A stretch of DNA of 64,000 bases from Acidisoma sp. PAMC 29798 (lineage in GTDB: Bacteria > Pseudomonadota > Alphaproteobacteria > Acetobacterales > Acetobacteraceae). The notes below the pieces were generated by a model that did not search any database, was not told where the DNA came from, and was given only the letters and a program-made list of their open reading frames with translations. Numbering within the stretch: the first letter of the stretch is position 1; every line of letters begins with the position of its first letter. The stretch spans positions 3,405,001-3,469,000 of the forward strand of contig NZ_CP126994.1 in NCBI RefSeq assembly GCF_030252425.1, written 5' to 3'. Made by a program: the position numbers and the translations under genes. Positions 17,039 through 25,412 of the stretch are shown here, piece after piece.

Positions 17039-18586
17039 ATGCCCATTGTCCAACAGGGGTCTATCAACACCACCGCCCTTGTGGTGCCCGACCTCTATGT
17101 GCAGATCGTGCCACCGCAAACGCTTCTGCTCAACGGCGTGCCGACCGACATCCTCGGCATCGTCGGCAGTGCAAGCTGGGGCCCTGTCGGGCTGCCGGTG
17201 ACCATCGGCACCATGGCGCAATACGCGGCGGCCTTCGGCCCGGTGATGCCCAGGGCCTTCGATCTCGGCACCCCGATCGCGACTGCGGTGCAGCAGGGCG
17301 CGCAGAACTTCCGCTGTGTCCGGGTGACGGATGGCACCGACACGCCCGCGAGCCTGACGTTGCAGACGGCCATCACTTTGACGGCGCGTTACACCGGCAG
17401 CCTGGGCAGTGGCATTTCCGTTGTGCTGTCCACGGGATCGAAAGCCAATACCTGGCGCATCACGGTCGCACTCTCCGCCTCCACGCCCGAGATTTTTGAC
17501 AATATCGCGGGGACGGGTGCGGCGCTGTGGCAAGCGATTGTCAGTGCCATCAACATCGGCAACGGCGCGTTGCGCGGCGCATCCCAGACCGTGGTCGCGA
17601 GCTATGCCGGCGGTACGGCGGTCCCAGTCGCTGGCAGCTTCACCTTCACCACCGGCACGCCCGGCACAGATGGCGCAAGCGGGGTCACAGCAGCCACACT
17701 GATCGGCAGCGATTCCGTGCCCCGCGCTGGCATGTATGCCTTGCGCGGACAAGGCTGCTCAGTCGCTTTGCTCTCGGACGCGACCGACGTGACGCAGTAT
17801 ACGACGCAGGCGGAGTTCGGACTCTCCGAAGGCATCTACATGATCCTGGCGGGTCCCGCCGGTGACACCACCGCCAACGCTGTTGCGACCAAGGCCTCCG
17901 CCGGGCTGGACAGCTATGCTGCGAAGCTGATGTTCGGCGACTGGCTCTATTGGAATGATCAAACCAACGCGATGCTGCGGCTGGTCTCTCCGCAAGGTTT
18001 CGCGGCCCGTCGATTGGTCAATCTCTCGCCTGAGCAGTCGAGCCTAAACAAGCAGCTCTATAGCATCGCGGGCAGCCAGCGCAGCGGATCGGTCGCCTCC
18101 GGCCAGTCCAGCACCTATGCGACCGCCGATCTGCAGGCTCTGTTTCAAGCCGGCATCGACGTCATCTGCAATCCGCAGCCCGGCGGCACCTATTGGGGGG
18201 TGCGTTGCGGTCACAACTCCTCCTCCAACGCGGCCGTGAATGGCGACAACTACACGCGGCTCACCAATTACATCGCCGCGACCCTCAGTGCGGGGATGGG
18301 CGTCTATGTCGGTTCCGTCATCAACAGCACGCTGTTCCAGAACATCCGGGCCACTCTGCTCTCCTTCCTGCAAGCCATGCTCGGTGAAGGTCTGCTCGGC
18401 AGTACCGACGGCAGCCAACCCTTTGCCGTGATCTGCGACACCACCAATAACCCGCAGACCCGAACGGCGCTCGGCTATGTGCAGGCCGATGTACAGGTGC
18501 AGTTCCAGGGCATCAACGAGAAGTTCATCGTCAATGTCGAAGGTGGCCAGACCGTGCAGGTCAGTCACCAGACCTTGACCAGTTAA
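17039..18586 (+). CDS. Contractile tail sheath protein (primary copy)
   Basis: The 515-residue protein has the sheath hallmarks: an early VGSASWGPVG segment, EGIYMILAGP in the middle, and in the C-terminal core LVNLSPEQSSLNKQL, NGDNYTRLTNYIAATL and VQADVQVQFQGINEKFIVNVEGG. It surrounds the tail tube and contracts on infection. It is followed at once by the tube gene, the standard order, so this is the primary sheath. A close paralogue with a C-terminal fusion lies at 31487-33418. Confidence 0.95.
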   Translation: MPIVQQGSINTTALVVPDLYVQIVPPQTLLLNGVPTDILGIVGSASWGPVGLPVTIGTMAQYAAAFGPVMPRAFDLGTPIATAVQQGAQNFRCVRVTDGTDTPASLTLQTAITLTARYTGSLGSGISVVLSTGSKANTWRITVALSASTPEIFDNIAGTGAALWQAIVSAINIGNGALRGASQTVVASYAGGTAVPVAGSFTFTTGTPGTDGASGVTAATLIGSDSVPRAGMYALRGQGCSVALLSDATDVTQYTTQAEFGLSEGIYMILAGPAGDTTANAVATKASAGLDSYAAKLMFGDWLYWNDQTNAMLRLVSPQGFAARRLVNLSPEQSSLNKQLYSIAGSQRSGSVASGQSSTYATADLQALFQAGIDVICNPQPGGTYWGVRCGHNSSSNAAVNGDNYTRLTNYIAATLSAGMGVYVGSVINSTLFQNIRATLLSFLQAMLGEGLLGSTDGSQPFAVICDTTNNPQTRTALGYVQADVQVQFQGINEKFIVNVEGGQTVQVSHQTLTS

Positions 18587-18598
18587 GGAGCGCGGGTC

Positions 18599-19030
18599 AT
18601 GCCCCTCAATACCTTCTCGATCGGCAAGGACTGCCAGGTCGTCGTGCTCGGTCCTTTCGGTCGCGTCGATCTGGAACATGTCACCGGCTTTGAAAGTCGG
18701 CAGATCACCGCATCGGTTCGTGTCGACCGCATGGACGGTACGATGCTTGGCGCCGAACTGCCTAAAGGCTGGGACGGATCCTTCGATATCGAACGCGGCT
18801 CCTCCGCCGTCGACGATTTGCTTGCGCAAATCGAGCAGACCTATCTCTCCGGTGGCAGTGTCGCGCCGGGCACGCTCTATCAATATGTCGATGAGGTCGA
18901 TGGCTCAACCTCGACTTATCAATACAATAGCGTCGTCTTCAAGCTGACGTCATCGGGTCTGTATAAGGGTGATGCCAGCGTCAAGCAGAAGCTGGAATTC
19001 TACGCGACCAGCCGAAGCCGCGTCTCATGA
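18599..19030 (+). CDS. Tail tube protein
   Basis: The 143-residue protein directly after the sheath has the size and alternating strand pattern of contractile-tail tube proteins (FDIERGSSAVDDLLAQIEQ, YQYNSVVFKLTSSGLYKGDASVKQKLEFYATSR). It would form the inner tube that passes through the sheath. AAGGAG lies upstream of the ATG. Its stop overlaps the chaperone start (ATGA). Only one tube gene is seen although there are two sheath genes. Confidence 0.88.
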   Translation: MPLNTFSIGKDCQVVVLGPFGRVDLEHVTGFESRQITASVRVDRMDGTMLGAELPKGWDGSFDIERGSSAVDDLLAQIEQTYLSGGSVAPGTLYQYVDEVDGSTSTYQYNSVVFKLTSSGLYKGDASVKQKLEFYATSRSRVS

Positions 19031-19389
19031 CACGACCCTCCGTTCTGCTCAACGGCATTGCCTCTACAACCGATGAGATTACCGACAGCGACGGACGGCA
19101 TCTGACCCTTCGCCGGATGCATGCGCTGGACAAGCTGCGCCTGTTCAAAGCCGTGGGACCTGAACTCGCGCAGAACCAACCTTATCTCGGTCTGGCGCTT
19201 CTCGCTTGCTCCGTCACCGCCATCGATGGCGTGCCGGTGCCGGTTCCGATAACCGAGGCACAGATCGAAGCCCTGGTCGCACGCCTTGGCGATGCGGGCA
19301 TGACGGCCGTGGCCGCCTTCCTTGAACCTCCGCCGGCCGATGACGCGGTGCGGACCCAGTCGGGAAACTCAGCCGGCACCCCGATCTGA
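19027..19389 (+). CDS. Tail assembly chaperone, short (zero-frame) product
   Basis: The 120-residue protein lies between tube and tape-measure positions, where lambda gpG-like chaperones lie. It has a globular first part (LRRMHALDKLRLFKAVGPELAQ) and ends soon after a slippery heptamer at 19362-19368. Most ribosomes would stop at the TGA at 19387-19389. It would coat the tape measure during tail assembly. See the longer frameshift product. Confidence 0.78.
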   Translation: MTRPSVLLNGIASTTDEITDSDGRHLTLRRMHALDKLRLFKAVGPELAQNQPYLGLALLACSVTAIDGVPVPVPITEAQIEALVARLGDAGMTAVAAFLEPPPADDAVRTQSGNSAGTPI

Positions 19390-19535
19390 TCGATTGCCTG
19401 TTCCTGCTGCGGAACGGTGTGCCATTCGACATTGCCTTCAGCCTGCCGCCGATCGAGCGGTTGGCCTTCATCGTCGCCCTCGGCGAACTCGACGGACGCC
19501 AGTTCGACTGGCGCGACTTCACCTGGAAGGAGTGA
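19027..19535 (+). CDS. Tail assembly chaperone, predicted -1 frameshift product
   Basis: A -1 slip on GGGAAAC (19362-19368) lets ribosomes leave the first frame and read codons from 19368 to the TGA at 19533-19535. This gives about 169 residues. The added C-terminal part (PFDIAFSLPPIERLAFIVALGE, then a WRDFTWKE end) has no start codon of its own, reads like real protein and fits the gpG-T extension that recruits tube subunits. The heptamer is in the exact X-XXY-YYZ phase of the zero frame. Confidence 0.75.
19362..19368 (+). promoter_or_regulatory. Slippery heptamer GGGAAAC for -1 ribosomal frameshift
   Basis: G-GGA-AAC is in the correct zero-frame phase (TCG GGA AAC). It is the same type of site as in lambda-like G/GT genes, where the heptamer is GGGAAAG. 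I see no strong downstream hairpin or pseudoknot by eye; phage sites of this type often lack one. Confidence 0.75.
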
Positions 19536-19537
19536 GC

Positions 19538-20635
19538 GTGGACAAAGTTCAATCCATCGGTATCGCGCTTCTGCTCGACAATGGCGTCGCCGAAGGGCTG
19601 CGGCAGATCAGCCGGGACATGGCGCTGTTCGGGCAGCTCATGGATGATACGGCCGCGCGCATGGGCCGATTGGCGCAGCGGCAGCTCGCCCCGATCATGA
19701 TGCGACAGGCCGTGCAAGAGTCTCAGCGTCTCTCTCTTGCCGAGAGCCCCGTATTCGCCCGCTCGCCACAGCCCACCGCGAACATGCGACCGGAGCAAAG
19801 TCGCGCTGTCGCGCCGAAACTGCCGGAGAAGCCGCAATCCGCCGCACCGCGCTTGATCGCGCAAAACACCGATCCATCACCGCCGGTGCGGCCGGTCTCG
19901 GCGCCGAATGCGCCCGTCCTGGCCAAGACCGCCCTCCTCCGCAGCGCCGCGCCGCCCGCGCCGGCGCCGAAGACCACAGCGGTTGCAACCGTGGCGCCGC
20001 CACCGAAGACGACCCCCATCGTCACAAAAACCGTGGCGCCACCCGCACGCGCTTTGGCACCTCGGACACCGCTTGCAGCTTCCTTGCCCACCCTCGTCGC
20101 GACGCCAGCCGCCCTGCCGCCCGCCGCCAGGCCAGCGGCCGCACCGCGTATCACTATTGCGCTATCAAGCTCAGCCGCGCCCATCGCGGCGCCCGTCCCG
20201 CCATTGCTCGCTCAAGCCGCAACGTCACGGATGGCGGCCCCGCGTATGACGCCGACAGCGTCACAACCGCCGACGCCAACTCAGCCGAGCACGCCCGCGC
20301 CGGGTCCCGTCACCGCCTCTTCGCAGGCACCCCGTGCGCCACGCGCCTTGGCGTCTGTGCCCTTTGCGCCGGTGCCTCCGACCTCCGGCGCGGATCGCCC
20401 AAGCGACGCGACCCGCCTTGACCGAACAATCGCAACGGCGCCTGAGCCCCAAAACACGACCTCAGCCGACGGACAGGCTGCGGTGGCCTCGCTGCAAGGA
20501 GACGTGATGCTCGACGGCATGAAGGTCGGGCGTTGGATCTCCGGCATGATGGCGCGCGAAGCGACCCGACCGCCGACTTCGGCCCGTGGTTTCAACACAC
20601 GCATGGCACCGGCTTGGCCGGGCACACCGCTTTAG
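19538..20635 (+). CDS. Short Pro/Ala-rich protein in the tape-measure position
   Basis: The GTG at 19538 follows the frameshifted stop by two bases and gives 365 residues. The first ~65 residues are helical (GIALLLDNGVAEGLRQISRDMALFGQLMDD), as at a tape-measure N-terminus. Residues ~75-300 are a Pro/Ala/Thr-rich low-complexity stretch. The C-terminus (GDVMLDGMKVGRWISGMMAREATRPP) is conserved-looking. It is much shorter than usual tape-measure proteins, so it either sets a short tail or is a separate tail factor with the tape measure lost. The position after chaperone genes favours the tape measure. Confidence 0.6.
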   Translation: MDKVQSIGIALLLDNGVAEGLRQISRDMALFGQLMDDTAARMGRLAQRQLAPIMMRQAVQESQRLSLAESPVFARSPQPTANMRPEQSRAVAPKLPEKPQSAAPRLIAQNTDPSPPVRPVSAPNAPVLAKTALLRSAAPPAPAPKTTAVATVAPPPKTTPIVTKTVAPPARALAPRTPLAASLPTLVATPAALPPAARPAAAPRITIALSSSAAPIAAPVPPLLAQAATSRMAAPRMTPTASQPPTPTQPSTPAPGPVTASSQAPRAPRALASVPFAPVPPTSGADRPSDATRLDRTIATAPEPQNTTSADGQAAVASLQGDVMLDGMKVGRWISGMMAREATRPPTSARGFNTRMAPAWPGTPL

Positions 20636-20636
20636 C

Positions 20637-21371
20637 ATGACCACGATCGTGACTTTGGGCGGCATGACGCTCGAGTCTTTCGAGGTTCCCGCGACCATCA
20701 GTTTCGGCGGCAGCCAGCGTATGGCGGTGCATGACTTGCCGGGTGGCGGCCGGGTGATTGATGTGTTGGGCGCGGTGTCCGCCGACATCACTTTCGCCGG
20801 GATCATCTCAGGGTCGGATGCCGAAACACGCGTCTCCCTCATCGACACCATGCGTATCTCAGGCGCCGCGCTGGTTTTGGGGTGGGATGCGCAATATTGC
20901 ACGGTCATCCTGCGTGAGGCCGTCTTTGAGTGCGAGAAACCCTGGTGGATTCCTTATCGGCTGCGCTGCGTCGTTCAGAACACGGCTGTGTTCGCAGCCG
21001 CAATCGCATCGGCCGCCGCGAGCATCACGGCGGATCTCGCCACGGCCGCCGGCGTGCTGGGCGGCCTGCCGATTTCCCTTGACGCCGCAAATGCTGCCCT
21101 GGCCGTTACCGGCGCCACCACTTTCGGCACAGCCGCCTATGCGCAAAGCGTCGTTGCCCTGACATCGGCTCAAGCTGCCGTCTCCACTTCCCTCACCAGC
21201 ATCGGCGCGCCGCTTTCAGGATTAGGTCTTGGCTTGGGTGGTAACGACACAAGTGCGATGGTCGCCGCCATGACCGCAGCCACGACCACCGCAGGATCCT
21301 TGGCGGCACTGGCCTCGGCGCAAGGGTCGATAGGAAGCGCCTGTTCTGATTTGCAAACAATCGGAGCGTGA
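20637..21371 (+). CDS. Baseplate hub-associated tail protein
   Basis: The ATG at 20637 follows the previous stop by one base and gives 244 residues. The N-terminal half has beta strands with VTLGGMTLESFEVPATISFGG and WWIPYRLRCVVQNTA, similar to DNA-circulation/hub-type proteins. The C-terminal half is Ala/Thr-rich and helical. It lies before the LysM-like gpX gene, as in Mu/P2-type baseplates. Confidence 0.6.
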   Translation: MTTIVTLGGMTLESFEVPATISFGGSQRMAVHDLPGGGRVIDVLGAVSADITFAGIISGSDAETRVSLIDTMRISGAALVLGWDAQYCTVILREAVFECEKPWWIPYRLRCVVQNTAVFAAAIASAAASITADLATAAGVLGGLPISLDAANAALAVTGATTFGTAAYAQSVVALTSAQAAVSTSLTSIGAPLSGLGLGLGGNDTSAMVAAMTAATTTAGSLAALASAQGSIGSACSDLQTIGA

Positions 21372-21373
21372 GG

Positions 21374-21559
21374 ATGGCGCAAGTGACCGTCGCCGGCGGC
21401 GACCTGTATCACATCGCCGCCGCATTGCTGGGTGACGCTACGCAGTGGATTCGCATTGCGCAGATGAACGGCTTGTCCGATCCCTATCTCTACGGCGTGA
21501 CGATCCTCACGCTGCCAGCGGTCAATCCCACGGCCGGAGGCGGCATTGCCGAGCAGTGA
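21374..21559 (+). CDS. gpX-like LysM-fold tail protein
   Basis: The 61-residue protein has a LysM-like pattern (AGGDLYHIAAALLGDATQWIRIAQMNGLSDP, then a hydrophobic strand near ILTLP). It matches the small P2 tail protein X, which has a LysM fold and joins baseplate and tail tube. A GTG at 21368 is an alternative start. It overlaps the hub gene by 14 bases. Confidence 0.7.
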   Translation: MAQVTVAGGDLYHIAAALLGDATQWIRIAQMNGLSDPYLYGVTILTLPAVNPTAGGGIAEQ

Positions 21560-22631
21560 CCTTGCAACTGCGCGCGGCGTCTTCCTGCGTCTGCTGATCG
21601 ACGGACTGCCGGTCGAAGGCGCGATCGAGGCCGAGGTGACAGCGAGCGACCATCAGGCCGCCGACCATTTCAGGATCACGCTGGCCCTCGGCGTTGACCC
21701 GATCTTCACGGCCGCGACTTTCGCTAGTCTGACCCAGGCGAATGCCGAAATCCTGGTCGGTCTGGCGCCCCCTGGCGCGCCGGCCGCCGCTGCTCTTTGG
21801 CAAAGTCTGATTCTCGGGCCCATCGACGACATCGCCATCGATGTGCCTCAACGCAGCGTGGCGCTGAGCGGGCGGGATCTCAGCGCGCTGTTCATCGACG
21901 CGCTGACGGCGGAGACATTCTCGAACAACACTGCGAGCGAGATTGCGCAGACGCTCGCGGTGCGTCATGGCATGATACCCGCCATTACGCCGACGACGAC
22001 GCCGATCGGTCGCTATTACCAGGCTGGGCAGGACCTCTCCTCCCTCTACCAGTCCAGCCGCACCGTGACGGAATGGGATTTGCTCGTGACGCTCGCCGCG
22101 CGCGAGGGTTTCGACCTCTACGTTCAGAACGAAACCTTGTTTTTCGCGCCTCCACTGGCCGCGACACTGCCTGAAATTTGGCAGTGGGGCGGCGCTGCTT
22201 TGATCGATCTTCGGCTCAATCGCACCCTCGCGTTCGCGCGCGACATCAGCGTGACGGTTCAAAGTTGGAACAGCAAGCAGGCGACGATGATTACACAAAC
22301 TGTACGCGCATCGCATGAGGTGGTGAAAGCCTCCAGCACCGCGACGTCTTCGGCCGCGACCACGACCTATGTGCTGGTGCGGCCCAATCTGACGGCGGCG
22401 CAAGCGCTCACCCTCGCGACCCAGACGCTTTCCGACCTCAGTCGCCATGAGCGCGTGGCCACCGCCACGATGGTCGGAGACCTGACACTCGCACCACGGT
22501 CCGCGATTCTGCTTGCGGGCACGGACACGGCCTTCGATCAGCTCTATATCGTCGATGAAATTACCCGCCACATTTCCACGCGCGACGGCTTCACGCAGAC
22601 CGTGCGCGCCGTCAATCGCCCGTCGATGTAA
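21546..22631 (+). CDS. Baseplate hub protein gpD-like (late control protein D family)
   Basis: The 361-residue protein has the gpD/gp27-like pattern: ALSGRDLSALFIDALTAETFSNNTASEIAQTLA near residue 110, then YYQAGQDLSSLYQSSRTVTEWDLLVTLAAREGFDLYVQNETLFFAP near 170-210. It makes the central hub that carries the spike. The TTG at 21546 was taken as start because no later codon keeps the N-terminal strand region. It is followed by the gpV-like spike gene. Confidence 0.78.
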   Translation: MPSSDLATARGVFLRLLIDGLPVEGAIEAEVTASDHQAADHFRITLALGVDPIFTAATFASLTQANAEILVGLAPPGAPAAAALWQSLILGPIDDIAIDVPQRSVALSGRDLSALFIDALTAETFSNNTASEIAQTLAVRHGMIPAITPTTTPIGRYYQAGQDLSSLYQSSRTVTEWDLLVTLAAREGFDLYVQNETLFFAPPLAATLPEIWQWGGAALIDLRLNRTLAFARDISVTVQSWNSKQATMITQTVRASHEVVKASSTATSSAATTTYVLVRPNLTAAQALTLATQTLSDLSRHERVATATMVGDLTLAPRSAILLAGTDTAFDQLYIVDEITRHISTRDGFTQTVRAVNRPSM

Positions 22632-22640
22632 GCGGAAGCG

Positions 22641-23216
22641 ATGATGATGGAAGGATGGCTCAACGCCATGCGGGCGCAGGCTGCGGTCATGGCCGGGGCC
22701 ATTGGCCAAGTCCGCTGCGGTATCGTCCAAAATGTCGATCCATCGACCTATTGCGCAAAGGTGAGCCTGCAACCGGAAGACGTACTGACCGGCTGGCTGC
22801 CGATCGCGTCCGCCTGGGTCGGCGCCGGCTGGGGGCTCGTCACGCCGCCGACGCCGGGCCAGCAGGTTCTGGTGCTGGCGCAAGAAGGCCATGCCGAACA
22901 CGGCTTGATCATCGGCGGCCTATTTTCCATCGCCGCCAAACCGCCGCAAGCACCCACGGGAGAGCTTTGGATGGTGCATGCCACTGGCAGCTTCCTGAAG
23001 CTACAAAATGACGGCAGCATCGCGGGTCATGCGACTGTCTGGACGCTGACAGGTGATATTCACCTCACGGGAAACCTCGTCGCCAGCGGCGATATTTCTG
23101 ACAAGGGCGGTGCCCACGGTACGCTCGATCATTTCCGCACGATCTATGATGTCCATGTTCATCCGAATGTAGCGAACGGACCGGGCGATACCGGGCTGCC
23201 AATACAACAGGCTTAG
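22641..23216 (+). CDS. Baseplate spike protein gpV-like
   Basis: The 191-residue protein has an OB-fold-like region (GIVQNVDPSTYCAKVSLQPEDVLTGWLPI, then WGLVTPPTPGQQVLVLAQEGH). It is followed by a beta-rich C-terminus ending in HVHPNVANGPGDTGLP. This is the usual build of P2 gpV/Mu gp45-type membrane-piercing spikes. The histidines near the C-terminus (HVH) could bind a metal as in some spike tips, but this is only a guess. Confidence 0.82.
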   Translation: MMMEGWLNAMRAQAAVMAGAIGQVRCGIVQNVDPSTYCAKVSLQPEDVLTGWLPIASAWVGAGWGLVTPPTPGQQVLVLAQEGHAEHGLIIGGLFSIAAKPPQAPTGELWMVHATGSFLKLQNDGSIAGHATVWTLTGDIHLTGNLVASGDISDKGGAHGTLDHFRTIYDVHVHPNVANGPGDTGLPIQQA

Positions 23217-23221
23217 GTCAG

Positions 23222-23587
23222 ATGTCCGATCTCAACCATACATTCGACGGTGATCTCAGCGTGAGTGCCGGCGGAGATCTGGCTTTGGCATCTGGAAGTT
23301 TGCTCGGTCAACAGCGTGTGCTGCGGCGCCTGTTAACCAATCCTGGAGACTATATTTGGCATCTGAGCTATGGTGCGGGCTTGCCCGCCCAAATTGGCAC
23401 ACCCGCGAGCGCCGCCACCATTCGCGGTGTCGTACGCAACCAGATTTTCAACGAGCCACTCGTCGCAGCGGATCCGGCGCCCGTCATCACGGTGCAGACG
23501 ACCGACAACTACGTATCGCTCCAGATCAGCTATAGCGATGCCGTCGCCACCCAAACGCAGACGCTCGCGATAACGCTCACAGCGTGA
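23222..23587 (+). CDS. Baseplate wedge protein (Mu gp46 / gp25-like)
   Basis: The 121-residue protein lies between gpV-like and gpJ-like genes. It has GDLALASGSLLGQQRVLRRLLTNPGDYIWHLSYGAGLP and a conserved-looking IRGVVRNQIFNEP segment, which places it with gp46/gp25-type wedge proteins. It would connect the baseplate periphery to the first sheath ring. Confidence 0.75.
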   Translation: MSDLNHTFDGDLSVSAGGDLALASGSLLGQQRVLRRLLTNPGDYIWHLSYGAGLPAQIGTPASAATIRGVVRNQIFNEPLVAADPAPVITVQTTDNYVSLQISYSDAVATQTQTLAITLTA

Positions 23588-23593
23588 GGCATT

Positions 23594-24718
23594 ATGCAGA
23601 TCTCGCTTCAGAATTTCTCGACGCTCGTCACGTCGATGGCAACGGCGGTGCAAGGCAGCGCCGCGCAATTGGTGAATTTCACCACTGGCTCAGTCTTGAA
23701 TGCCATTATCGAAGCGAATGCCTCCGTCGCACTGTGGCTACAGTGGCTGATCCTGCAGGTGCTGCAATGCACACGCCTCGCCACCAGCAACGGCACGGAT
23801 GTGGATAGCTTCGGCGCTGATTTCGGCATGACGCGATTGGCGGCCGTGGCCGCGCAAGGTGCCGTCACCTTCAGTCGCTTCACCCCGAGCATGGCCGCAC
23901 TGGTGCCGACTGGCGTCATCGTCACGACAAGTGATGGCGCAACACGCTTTGCCGTCTCGACAGACACGACGAATGCCGCCTGGAATACGGTGCAGGGTGG
24001 CTATTTGCTGGGCATCGGCGTTGCAGGCGTCACCGTGCCTGTCTCGGCTTTGGTGGCGGGCAGTGCCGGCAATGTGGTTGCGGGCACAATCGGACTGATC
24101 GCGTCCGCGCTACCCGGTATCGATACCGTGACCAACGCCCTGCCGCTCGCCGGCGGTCTGGATGCCGAGACCGACACGGCCTTTCGTATCCGCTTCCAAA
24201 GCTTCATGGATAGCCGCACGCGGGCGACCGTGCAGGCCGTGGTCTTTGCCGCAACCGGCGTTCAGCAAGGCTTGAACTGCACGGTTCAGGAAAACACCAA
24301 TGGCGGAGGCGGCTTCGTGCCAGGCCAGTTCCTGGTAACAATCGATGATGGCTCGGGGGCGCCACCCGCCGCCGTGTTGACATCTGTCCAGGCCGCGGTG
24401 GATGCCGTACGACCGATCGGCACCATCTTCGCGGTCAGTGCGCCCATACCGGTGCTTGCCAATATCGCGGTCACGCTCGGCCTGGCTACAGGCACGGATA
24501 GCGCCACCGCAATTGCGAGTGTGAACACTGCCATCTCGAGTTTTGTCGAATCTCTGGCGGTGGGTGCCAGCTTGCCATACACGCGCCTCGCCCAACTGGC
24601 CTATGACGCGAGCGCCAGCGTCACCAACGTCACCGGGCTGACGCTGCAAGGGGGCACCAGCGATCTGAGCGCGGGTCCAGGGTCCGTCATCAAGCTCGGC
24701 TCGCTCGCGGTGGGTTGA
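23594..24718 (+). CDS. Baseplate protein J (gpJ / Mu gp47-like)
   Basis: The 374-residue protein has the order of baseplate J: FTTGSVLNAIIEANASVALWLQWL, then a beta-rich middle, LAGGLDAETDTAFRIRFQSFMDSRTRATVQAVVFAATGVQQG near residue 190 and the late VLTSVQAAVDAVRPIGTIF segment. It is a wedge component. It is encoded in the usual gp46-J-I order. Confidence 0.88.
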   Translation: MQISLQNFSTLVTSMATAVQGSAAQLVNFTTGSVLNAIIEANASVALWLQWLILQVLQCTRLATSNGTDVDSFGADFGMTRLAAVAAQGAVTFSRFTPSMAALVPTGVIVTTSDGATRFAVSTDTTNAAWNTVQGGYLLGIGVAGVTVPVSALVAGSAGNVVAGTIGLIASALPGIDTVTNALPLAGGLDAETDTAFRIRFQSFMDSRTRATVQAVVFAATGVQQGLNCTVQENTNGGGGFVPGQFLVTIDDGSGAPPAAVLTSVQAAVDAVRPIGTIFAVSAPIPVLANIAVTLGLATGTDSATAIASVNTAISSFVESLAVGASLPYTRLAQLAYDASASVTNVTGLTLQGGTSDLSAGPGSVIKLGSLAVG

Positions 24719-24728
24719 GGACACATCG

Positions 24729-25403
24729 ATGATCGGCGATCAGAACGACATGATGGCGCGGCTGCGTGCCGTGCTGCCCACCGGCTGGTTTCCCGACGAA
24801 ACCCCGGTCTTGAACGGCGTGCTCAGCGGTCTCGCCGTGAGCTGGGCCTGGCTTTACCGCGTGATTGGCTATGCCATGTCCCAAACCCGGCTAGCGACCG
24901 CGACGGATGGCTGGCTCGATCTGATCGCGCGTGATTTCGGCGGCGCGCGATGGGCACGCGAACCGGCCGAGCTCGATGCCGCCTTTCGCACCCGGGTCGG
25001 TCGCAACCTGCGGCGCCTGCGTGGTACCCGCGCGGCGGTAGTCGGCGCCCTCACGGATCTCACAGGCCGCGTGCCGATTGTCTTCGAACCCGCCTATCCG
25101 CCGGATACCGGTGGCTGGGGCAGCGCGGGCCTGGGCTTTAACAGCCTGGGCGGATGGGGCAGCCTCACCTTGCCCTATCAATGTTTTATCACCGCCTACC
25201 GGCCCACCGGCGGCGGCATCGCCAATACCGGCGGCTATGGCGGTGACGGCACAACCGCAGCGCTCGGCGGCTGGAACGCGGGCGCGTTGCAATGGGGCAA
25301 TCTCGACATGATCGAGGGCCGGGTCACTGACGCGCAGATCTACGCCGGCATCGCGGATGCCATGCCCACGGCGGCCATCGCCTGGACCACCATCTCCAAC
25401 TGA
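24729..25403 (+). CDS. Tail protein I-like (Mu gp48 / P2 gpI)
   Basis: The 224-residue protein has MARLRAVLPTGWFPDETPVLNGVLSGLAVSWAWLY and TDGWLDLIARDFGG, as in gpI-type wedge proteins, followed by FRTRVGRNLRRLRGTRAAVVGAL. A Gly-rich C-terminal part (residues ~125-185) probably meets the fibre. It closes the baseplate block and directly precedes the fibre genes. Confidence 0.78.
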   Translation: MIGDQNDMMARLRAVLPTGWFPDETPVLNGVLSGLAVSWAWLYRVIGYAMSQTRLATATDGWLDLIARDFGGARWAREPAELDAAFRTRVGRNLRRLRGTRAAVVGALTDLTGRVPIVFEPAYPPDTGGWGSAGLGFNSLGGWGSLTLPYQCFITAYRPTGGGIANTGGYGGDGTTAALGGWNAGALQWGNLDMIEGRVTDAQIYAGIADAMPTAAIAWTTISN

Positions 25404-25412
25404 GGACGGCTC

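Noticed and set aside
21522-22901. Long minus-strand frame opposite the baseplate hub and spike genes
   Set aside because: No family-like motifs and antisense to well-supported phage genes.
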